Below, piece after piece: positions 1 through 5,354 of a stretch of DNA of 6,086 nt. How positions within the stretch are numbered: the stretch's first letter is position 1; each line of letters opens with the position of its first letter. The position numbers were made by a program, and so were the translations under genes. The notes below the pieces were generated by a model. The model was not told the DNA's origin. It worked only from the letters and a program-made list of their open reading frames with translations, and ran no database searches. The stretch comes from Eubacterium sp. (lineage in GTDB: Bacteria; Bacillota; Clostridia; Oscillospirales; Acutalibacteraceae): assembly GCA_029059925.1 (NCBI GenBank), contig JAIDVA010000013.1, positions 1 through 6,086 on the forward strand, in the 5' to 3' direction.

Positions 1-543
1 AAATATAATTTATCAAAAGACAGCTATATCCTTTTTCTGGGAAGAATTGTTCCGGAAAAGGGTGTGCATTACCTGATTGATGCATTTAAAAATATTTATA
101 CTGACAAAAAGCTTGTAATTGCAGGTGGTTCAAGTCATACAAGTGACTATATGAATGAGGTTAAACAGCTTGCCAAGGATGACAGCAGAATCATTTTTAC
201 CGACTTTGTTCAGGGTCAGCTGCTTGAGGAGCTTTACTCAAACGCATATATTTACTGCCTTCCAAGCGATCTGGAGGGAATGCCGTTAAGTCTTCTTGAA
301 GCAATGAGCTATGACAACTGCTGTCTTACTTCTGATATACCGGAATGTACGGAAGTATGTGAGGAAAAAGCAGTCTATTTTGAAAAAGGTAATAAAAAAG
401 CTTTGCAGCAAAAGCTGCAGCAGCTGTTAAATGATGCGGATTTAACAGCAAAATATAAAAACGGTGCTGCTGATTTTATATGCAGCAAATTCAATTGGCA
501 GGATATTGTAAGCCGGACACTTAAACTCTACAAAGGTGAATAA
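1..543 (+). CDS. GT4-family glycosyltransferase, C-terminal half (5' end outside the window)
   Basis: The open frame runs from base 1 to a TAA at 541-543, giving 180 residues. The true start lies upstream, and the GTG at 64 is only an internal valine codon. It is the C-terminal, nucleotide-sugar-binding Rossmann domain of a GT-B retaining glycosyltransferase. Visible are the donor-site motif FLGRIVPEKG (window residues 12-21), a glycine-rich IAGGSS turn, and the E-x7-E signature within LEGMPLSLLEAM (E92 and E100), followed by a TSDIPE segment. In GT4 enzymes these elements hold the donor diphosphate and sugar. About 180-200 N-terminal residues, which normally bind the acceptor, are missing. 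Its stop codon directly abuts the next gene's ATG, so the two are probably translationally coupled in a polysaccharide operon. Donor and acceptor sugars cannot be read from the sequence. The family call is solid; the specific step is unknown. Confidence 0.9.
   Translation, partial: KYNLSKDSYILFLGRIVPEKGVHYLIDAFKNIYTDKKLVIAGGSSHTSDYMNEVKQLAKDDSRIIFTDFVQGQLLEELYSNAYIYCLPSDLEGMPLSLLEAMSYDNCCLTSDIPECTEVCEEKAVYFEKGNKKALQQKLQQLLNDADLTAKYKNGAADFICSKFNWQDIVSRTLKLYKGE
532..538 (+). promoter_or_regulatory. Ribosome binding site for the second glycosyltransferase
   Basis: AAAGGTG lies inside the last codons of the upstream gene, 5 bases before the ATG at 544. It is a partial Shine-Dalgarno match at good spacing. 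It supports ATG 544 as the start even though no intergenic base separates the genes. Confidence 0.55.
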
Positions 544-1761
544 ATGAAGATTTTAATGGTTAACAAATTTCTGTATCCTAATGGCGGTTCAGAAACATAT
601 ATGTTCAAATTAAGTGACTATCTATCCTCACACGGTCATGAAATTGAATATTTCGGTATGGAACATCCCGACAGATGTGTAAATAACAGCATTAACTGCT
701 ATACAGATGAGATGGATTTCCATAATTCTAGCTCTGTAAAAAAAATCACAATGTCTTTGAAAACAATATATTCAAAAGAGGCACGAAAAAAAATCGGAAA
801 GGTGCTTGATAATTTCAGACCGGATATTGTTCACTTGAACAATATCAATTTTCAGCTTACCCCCGCCATTATTTATGAGATTAAAAAGCGCAATATACCA
901 ATTGTGCAGACTGTACATGATGTACAAATGGCTTGTCCCAATCACAAAATGTATATTGAAGAACTAAGCTCTACCTGTCAAAAGTGTATTGACGGTAAAT
1001 ACATAAACTGTGTAAAAAATAAATGCTTACATAACTCAACAATGAAAAGTGCCATTGCTGCGGTTGAATCATATTACTACCACGGCAGAAACACATACAA
1101 CTTGGTTGACTGTTATATTTGCCCCAGTAAATTTATGGCTGATACAATCATAAAAGCAGGTGTGGATAAATCAAAAATTTATGTGCTTCATAATTTCTGT
1201 GAAAAACATCAAAACATTCCAAATAAACAAACAGACAAAAAATATGCCCTTTACTTCGGACGTTTAAGCGTTGAAAAAGGAATCAAAACACTGATTGAGG
1301 TTTGTAAAGAGCTTCCGGATATTCATTTTGTTTTTGCAGGTACAGGACCGCTTATGGATGAATGCCGCAAAATCGATAATATAGAAGCCGTCGGCTTTAA
1401 AACAGGTAATGAATTAAAAGGACTTATAAGAAATGCAGCATTTTCAATCACACCGTCTGAATGCTATGAAAACTGTTCAATGTCAATTATTGAATCCCTT
1501 TCAATGGGCACACCGGTAATCGGTTCCGATATAGGCGGTACTCCTGAATTGATTGAAAATAATAAAACAGGACTTATATTTGAAGCAGGAAATAAATCGG
1601 ATTTGAAAAGAGCAATTATTTCATTATATAAAAATTCTGAAAACACTCTAAAAATGAGAAAAAATTGTATAGATTCAAGTAATAATACAATAGAAGTATA
1701 TACCGATAAGCTTATTGCTTTATATGAAAAACAAATAAATCAAAATAGAGGAAAGCAATGA
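544..1761 (+). CDS. GT4-family glycosyltransferase with a cysteine-rich insert
   Basis: A complete 405-residue GT-B glycosyltransferase of usual family length, expected to move a sugar from a nucleotide donor to a lipid-linked acceptor at the cytoplasmic membrane face. The N-terminal domain begins MKILMVNKFLYPNGGSETY, the glycine loop of the acceptor domain. The C-terminal domain has FGRLSVEKG (238-246), an FAGTGPL turn, and E-x7-E (E309, E317) in ECYENCSMSIIESLSMG, then GSDIGGTPELI. Between the domains, after TVHD (123-126), five cysteines (131, 145, 148, 156, 161) lie within about 30 residues. A similar CPN...CxxC...C...C pattern occurs, from memory, in a subset of bacterial GT4 enzymes and could bind a metal. 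There is no signal peptide or membrane span. The start follows the upstream stop directly, and the end overlaps the radical SAM gene by ATGA. The sugar specificity is unknown. Confidence 0.93.
   Translation: MKILMVNKFLYPNGGSETYMFKLSDYLSSHGHEIEYFGMEHPDRCVNNSINCYTDEMDFHNSSSVKKITMSLKTIYSKEARKKIGKVLDNFRPDIVHLNNINFQLTPAIIYEIKKRNIPIVQTVHDVQMACPNHKMYIEELSSTCQKCIDGKYINCVKNKCLHNSTMKSAIAAVESYYYHGRNTYNLVDCYICPSKFMADTIIKAGVDKSKIYVLHNFCEKHQNIPNKQTDKKYALYFGRLSVEKGIKTLIEVCKELPDIHFVFAGTGPLMDECRKIDNIEAVGFKTGNELKGLIRNAAFSITPSECYENCSMSIIESLSMGTPVIGSDIGGTPELIENNKTGLIFEAGNKSDLKRAIISLYKNSENTLKMRKNCIDSSNNTIEVYTDKLIALYEKQINQNRGKQ
1747..1752 (+). promoter_or_regulatory. Ribosome binding site and ATGA stop/start overlap for the radical SAM gene
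   Basis: AGAGGA sits 5 bases before the ATG at 1758, within the last codons of the glycosyltransferase. The ATGA at 1758-1761 contains both the start of the radical SAM gene and the TGA of the gene before it. This arrangement usually means translational coupling, so the two products are probably made in matched amounts. Confidence 0.7.
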
Positions 1762-2930
1762 AAAAATTAAACGGAACAGTCATTGTTACATATCGCTGCA
1801 ATGCACGCTGTAATATGTGCAACAGATACAAAAAGCCTTCAAAGCCTGAAGAGGAAATTACAATTGAAACAATAAAAAAATTACCGCCTATGTATTTCAC
1901 CAACATAACAGGCGGTGAGCCCTTTATCCGTGAGGATTTAAATGATATTGTTCGCGAGCTTTACAAAAAAAGTGAAAGAATTGTTATTTCAACAAACGGC
2001 TTTTTTACCGACAGGATAATCGACTTATGTAAAGAGTTCCCGAATGTAGGTATCAGAATATCTATTGAAGGGCTTGAGGAAACAAACAATACAATCCGCG
2101 GTCTTGACGACGGCTTTAACAAGGGCTATACAACTCTTAAGAAACTTGTCGAGATGAATCATCCCGATGTCGGGTTCGGCATGACTGTTCAGGATGCAAA
2201 TGCAAAAGATTTAGTTGACCTTTATAAACTCAGCGATGAAATGAATATGGAATTTGCCACAGCATCACTCCATAATTCCTTCTATTTTGTTGAGGCAAAA
2301 AATATTATTAAGGACAGACCAATGGTTGCCAAGGAATTTGAAAGGCTTGTCAATGAGCTGCTCAAATCAAATTCACCAAAAAAATGGTTCAGGGCTTATT
2401 TCAATCATGGTCTGATTAATTACATATACGGTCAGGAGAGACTTCTCCCCTGTGATATGGCTTTTGATACCTTCTTTATTGACCCGTATGGTGATGTTAT
2501 GCCTTGTAACGGAACGAAAGAAAAAGAGGTAATGGGCAATCTGAATGACACGGATTGGGACACTCTATGGAACAGCGAACAGGCAAATAAGATTCGCGAA
2601 AAGGTTCGCCACTGTGACAGGCAGTGCTGGATGATCGGCTCCGTATCCCCTGCCATGCACAAATATATCCAAAAACCCGCTATGTGGGTTATCAAGCACA
2701 AATTTCTCCGCTTCTTTAAAGAACAAAAATACTCTATGTATGAAAACAAAATCTGCCGTGATTTGCGGGACGGAAAAATTACAAAGGAGGAGCTTGACAA
2801 GCTTTCAACCTGTGATGTAAATGCAGTTGTAAATGACGGACTTTCCGATATATCAAGAGAACAGCTGAAAAATAAAACCGGCGAGGAAATTGTAGACGCA
2901 GATATTGCTGCACAGATAAAAAACAACTAA
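1758..2930 (+). CDS. Radical SAM protein with C-terminal SPASM-like Fe-S domain
   Basis: This 390-residue protein belongs to the radical SAM superfamily, whose [4Fe-4S] cluster cleaves S-adenosylmethionine to a 5'-deoxyadenosyl radical. The N-terminal barrel shows the cluster motif C14-x3-C18-x2-C21, the SAM-binding GGEP (52-55), STNG (78-81) and SIEGLEETNNTIRG from residue 102. Residues about 232-290 form a SPASM/twitch-like domain: C232, then FFIDPYGDVMPC ending at C250, then a C286-x3-C290 pair. These four cysteines could hold one auxiliary cluster. Residues about 299-325 are basic and amphipathic. The acidic last 60 residues contain LRDGKITKEELDKL, which resembles a SHOCT-type short helical motif. 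SPASM relatives modify peptides, or oxidise or rearrange sugars and aminocyclitols; the substrate here is unknown. No small peptide gene lies beside it, and glycosyltransferase neighbours favour a sugar-linked substrate (inference). Tandem TAA stops end the gene. Confidence 0.92.
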   Translation: MKKLNGTVIVTYRCNARCNMCNRYKKPSKPEEEITIETIKKLPPMYFTNITGGEPFIREDLNDIVRELYKKSERIVISTNGFFTDRIIDLCKEFPNVGIRISIEGLEETNNTIRGLDDGFNKGYTTLKKLVEMNHPDVGFGMTVQDANAKDLVDLYKLSDEMNMEFATASLHNSFYFVEAKNIIKDRPMVAKEFERLVNELLKSNSPKKWFRAYFNHGLINYIYGQERLLPCDMAFDTFFIDPYGDVMPCNGTKEKEVMGNLNDTDWDTLWNSEQANKIREKVRHCDRQCWMIGSVSPAMHKYIQKPAMWVIKHKFLRFFKEQKYSMYENKICRDLRDGKITKEELDKLSTCDVNAVVNDGLSDISREQLKNKTGEEIVDADIAAQIKNN

Positions 2931-2934
2931 TAAC

Positions 2935-2950
2935 GCTTAAATCCCTAAGC
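2935..2950 (+). other. Short inverted repeat in the gap between the radical SAM and PF04230 genes
   Basis: GCTTA at 2935-2939 pairs with TAAGC at 2946-2950 around a six-base loop, giving a 5-bp stem just after the tandem TAATAA stops of the radical SAM gene. No U-run follows, so it does not look like an intrinsic terminator. It lies in the only sizeable gap (51 bases) and could mildly affect mRNA processing or uncouple translation. A stem this short may be chance. Confidence 0.25.
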
Positions 2951-2963
2951 TGCTAAATTACCC

Positions 2964-2969
2964 GAGGAG
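2964..2969 (+). promoter_or_regulatory. Ribosome binding site for the PF04230 gene, with long spacing
   Basis: GAGGAG is a strong Shine-Dalgarno core, but 12 bases separate it from the ATG at 2982, longer than usual. An in-frame TAA at 2970-2972 rules out an earlier start. ATG 2982 is therefore the only reasonable start near this site. Confidence 0.7.
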
Positions 2970-2981
2970 TAAAAATTCTTT

Positions 2982-4115
2982 ATGTCTGATAATAAAAAAA
3001 AGGTTGCAATCATAACACGTCATGCAGTGTCAAACTACGGCTCTGTATTACAGGCATATGCACTCCAGAAGGCAATAGCTTCATTCGGCTTTGAAAGTGA
3101 AATCATTGACTATATAAGATTTGATGAGGAATATAAAAACATCACCGACACATTGGTAAAAAAATCCTCGTGGAATAAGAACATTGCAACCAGACTTGTG
3201 TATAAAGCCATTCAGTCACCTGAATACGTAAAAATGGGGAAGGCATTTGAAAAATACAGAAAAGACCTTTTAAACGAAAGTGACACAAGATACTGCTCAA
3301 TTGACGAACTAAAGAAAAATCCACCCAAAGCAGATATATACTGCACAGGCTCTGACCAGGTGTGGGGTGCTATAGGCAATGATGAAATTGATGGTGCATA
3401 CTTCCTCAATTTCGTGCCTGAGCATAAGAAAAAGATTGCCTATGCCGCAAGCTTTGGAAAAACAGACACCACTCAAAAAAGCAGTGCACAAATCAAAAAA
3501 TATCTGAGCTCATATGACTGCATCACTGTGCGTGAAAAAAGTGCAGTTAAGATTATAAACAGGCTTGGACTGAACAATGTAACACAGGTGCTTGACCCTA
3601 CGCTTTTGCTTGATAAACATGAGTGGAGCAAGCTTATTGACAACAATATTAATGACAAATATGTGCTTTTATATCAGCTTCACAGCAATCCGGAAATGGA
3701 TTGTTACGCAGATGAATTTGCAAAAAAAGCGAGGCTTAAGCTAATCAGACTTACTCCTCTTTTTCACAGAACATTCAAATCGGGCAAAGCAGTATATCTG
3801 CCTGATATCAACACATTTTTATCGTACATAAAAAATGCAGAATATATGATTACCGACTCCTTTCACGGTACTGCATTTGCAATAAACTTTAATACGCAGT
3901 TTATTGACATTTTACCGGGAGAAACAAAAACAAGAAATCAAAGCATATTGGAGCTTACTGGACTATCAGAGCGTATACTGAATGATTACAACGATTTCAG
4001 CTTTATAGACAATAAAATTGACTTTACGGATTCTAATGAAAAAATAGCGCAGGCTCGTGTTCAATCGTTGGAATTATTATATAAAATGCTTACAACAGCG
4101 TCAGACAATAACTGA
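2982..4115 (+). CDS. Polysaccharide pyruvyl transferase family protein (PF04230)
   Basis: This complete 377-residue protein belongs to the PF04230 family, whose characterised members (CsaB, PssM types) transfer a pyruvyl group from phosphoenolpyruvate to a sugar as a ketal. Recognisable elements are SNYGSVLQAYALQ (17-29) in the first Rossmann domain, TGSDQVWG (122-129), YFLNFV, KKIAYAASFG, ITVREKSAVKI, QVLDPTLLLD, and the hallmark DSFHGTAFAI from residue 292, which corresponds to the conserved active-site region. It has no signal peptide or membrane span, so it should act in the cytoplasm on a lipid-linked or nucleotide-linked sugar. The NYGSVLQAYALQ subtype is often found beside FrhB-like genes, as here (9 bases downstream), and has not to my knowledge been shown to add pyruvate. 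The family is certain, but the reaction could differ from ketal formation. An A8 run covers codons 5-7. Confidence 0.92.
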   Translation: MSDNKKKVAIITRHAVSNYGSVLQAYALQKAIASFGFESEIIDYIRFDEEYKNITDTLVKKSSWNKNIATRLVYKAIQSPEYVKMGKAFEKYRKDLLNESDTRYCSIDELKKNPPKADIYCTGSDQVWGAIGNDEIDGAYFLNFVPEHKKKIAYAASFGKTDTTQKSSAQIKKYLSSYDCITVREKSAVKIINRLGLNNVTQVLDPTLLLDKHEWSKLIDNNINDKYVLLYQLHSNPEMDCYADEFAKKARLKLIRLTPLFHRTFKSGKAVYLPDINTFLSYIKNAEYMITDSFHGTAFAINFNTQFIDILPGETKTRNQSILELTGLSERILNDYNDFSFIDNKIDFTDSNEKIAQARVQSLELLYKMLTTASDNN

Positions 4116-4118
4116 GGT
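4113..4118 (+). promoter_or_regulatory. Ribosome binding site overlapping the upstream stop codon
   Basis: TGAGGT contains both the TGA stop of the PF04230 gene (4113-4115) and the GAGG core (4114-4117), which lies 7 bases before the ATG at 4125. Ribosomes ending the upstream gene would sit on this site, so the two products are probably made together. Confidence 0.65.
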
Positions 4119-4124
4119 TAAAAA

Positions 4125-5336
4125 ATGAAAAACGCATCACCAATACTTATTGAAAATAAAATAAATTGCTGTGGCTGTGCCGCCTGTCAGACTGCCTGTC
4201 CTGTCAATGCAATAAATATGGTATGTGATGAATGCGGCTTTGAATACCCCGTTATTGATGAAAAGCTGTGTATCGGCTGCAATAAATGCAAAAATGTATG
4301 TGCATACATCGGCGGTGACTATAAAAACAGCCCAAAGCAATCATTTGCGGCAGTATCAATAACTACAGATATTATGAATTCCGCATCCGGCGGTGTTTTT
4401 GCCTCCTTAGCTACGGAATTTATAAATCGGGGTGGAACAGTTGTCGGCTGTGCAATTGAGAATATCAATCAAAAAATCACACCGCATCATATTGCTGTTG
4501 AACATCCTGAAGATTTACAAAAATTGATGGGTTCAAAATATGTCCACAGTGATACCGCTAAGATTTTGGAAAAAACAAAAGTATTATTAAACGATGGGAA
4601 AAGGGTTCTTTTCTCAGGCACTCCCTGTCAGGTTGCAGCACTGTATGCTTATTTAGGTAAGAAATATGATAATCTGTTTACAATTGACCTGATATGCCAT
4701 GGTGTGCCGAGCAGAAAAATGTTTTGGGATTACCTTAATTTGCTGTCTGATAAATACGGCACTGTCAAGGATTTTGTATTCCGTGATAAACGAAGAGGAC
4801 TTACCTTTGTTGCTCGTGCTTTGTGCAATAAAAACGGAAAAGAATATAACAAATATATTCAATACGGCGAAAGCTCATATTATTCCTATTTTCTTCAGGG
4901 CAATACATACAGAGATTGCTGCTACAGCTGCAAATATGCCTGTGAGGAAAGAGTCGGCGACATAACAATCGGCGATTTTTGGGGAATCAAAGAGCAGCAT
5001 CCTGAGCTTTTCGATGGTAAACACAAGGAATTTGATGCAGAAAAAGGCATCAGCTGCTTAACGCAAAATACCAAAAATGGTGAAAAACTTATTGAAGCAT
5101 ACGGAAAAGGACTCAGCCTGCATCCAACAACATTTAATAAAATAGCAAAAGAAAACAAACAGCTTTTACAGCCAAGCCTTGCAAAGGGTGATCGCGATAA
5201 AATCATGTGCATTTATAAATCAGACGGCTACAAGGCACTTGATGACTATTTTTTAAAGCAGGCAGGAAGCTCTGTTGTGATTGCCAAGCTAAAAGCTAAG
5301 GTTCCGCTTTGGATGAAAAAAATGATAAAGAATTAA
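4125..5336 (+). CDS. Ferredoxin/FrhB-domain Fe-S oxidoreductase (coenzyme F420 hydrogenase beta-subunit family)
   Basis: This 403-residue protein combines an N-terminal 2x[4Fe-4S] ferredoxin domain with an FrhB/FdhB domain. The ferredoxin cysteines are C15-x2-C18-x2-C21-x3-C25-Pro and C49-x2-C52-x2-C55-x3-C59. FrhB landmarks are SASGGVF (86-92), LMGSKYVHSD, FSGTPCQVAALYAYL (C168), DLICHGVPS (C191), FRDKRRG, and CCYSCKYAC (265-273) followed by GDITIGDFWG. True FrhB carries FAD and an Fe-S cluster and reduces F420. Clostridia are not known as F420 producers, so this copy probably passes electrons between ferredoxin or flavin and an unknown substrate (inference). It has no membrane span. Its end, LKAKVPLWMKKMIKN, is basic and amphipathic and could touch the membrane. 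It lies 9 bases behind the PF04230 gene, a pairing common in polysaccharide loci of anaerobes, which suggests the two act on one glycan. Confidence 0.92.
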   Translation: MKNASPILIENKINCCGCAACQTACPVNAINMVCDECGFEYPVIDEKLCIGCNKCKNVCAYIGGDYKNSPKQSFAAVSITTDIMNSASGGVFASLATEFINRGGTVVGCAIENINQKITPHHIAVEHPEDLQKLMGSKYVHSDTAKILEKTKVLLNDGKRVLFSGTPCQVAALYAYLGKKYDNLFTIDLICHGVPSRKMFWDYLNLLSDKYGTVKDFVFRDKRRGLTFVARALCNKNGKEYNKYIQYGESSYYSYFLQGNTYRDCCYSCKYACEERVGDITIGDFWGIKEQHPELFDGKHKEFDAEKGISCLTQNTKNGEKLIEAYGKGLSLHPTTFNKIAKENKQLLQPSLAKGDRDKIMCIYKSDGYKALDDYFLKQAGSSVVIAKLKAKVPLWMKKMIKN

Positions 5337-5340
5337 GATT

Positions 5341-5344
5341 GGAT
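5341..5344 (+). promoter_or_regulatory. Weak ribosome binding site for the last glycosyltransferase
   Basis: GGAT, 10 bases before the ATG at 5355, is the only Shine-Dalgarno-like sequence in the 18-base gap, and it is poor. Translation here may depend on ribosomes finishing the upstream gene, whose TAA (5334-5336) is in the same frame and is the only stop between the two genes. Confidence 0.35.
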
Positions 5345-5354
5345 TGCTGATTAT

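Noticed and set aside
400..432. GCAGCAAAAGCTGCAGCAGCTG repeat-like stretch near the end of the first gene.
   Set aside because: It encodes a Gln/Leu/Lys helix (KALQQKLQQLL) usual for the C-terminal helices of GT4 enzymes. The near-palindrome is imperfect and is explained by codon use.
738..793. Two A8 runs in the second glycosyltransferase gene (738-745 and 786-793), and another at 2994-3001 near the start of the PF04230 gene, as possible phase-variation or slippage sites.
   Set aside because: Runs of 6-8 A occur throughout this AT-rich window wherever Lys codons are adjacent, and all three genes are intact. There is no sign of selection for repeats. Reads showing length variation would be needed.
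2674..2690. AACCC / GGGTT inverted repeat with a 7-base loop inside the radical SAM gene.
   Set aside because: The 5-bp stem is in the middle of a conserved coding stretch, with no U-run and no gene boundary. It is consistent with chance.
2783..2790. AAAGGAGG, a near-perfect Shine-Dalgarno sequence inside the radical SAM gene.
   Set aside because: It encodes Lys-Glu-Glu in frame. The TTG at 2794 is too close, and the next ATG (2815) is followed at once by TAA, so no internal gene starts here.
2754..2800. Possible EF-hand or dockerin loop at DLRDGKITKEEL in the radical SAM protein tail.
   Set aside because: With the glycine at loop position 6, positions 1 and 3 are Arg and Leu instead of calcium-binding acids, and there is no second copy. 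A SHOCT-like helix fits better.
2432..2926. A 164-codon minus-strand open frame opposite the radical SAM gene.
   Set aside because: It is antisense to a gene with strong family motifs, its Ser/Phe-rich translation is typical of the complement of Lys/Glu-rich coding sequence, and no minus-strand gene context exists.
4699..4965. An 88-codon open frame on the + strand inside the FrhB-like gene.
   Set aside because: It lies wholly within a clearly conserved gene in another frame, has no ribosome binding site, and its translation matches no family I recognise.
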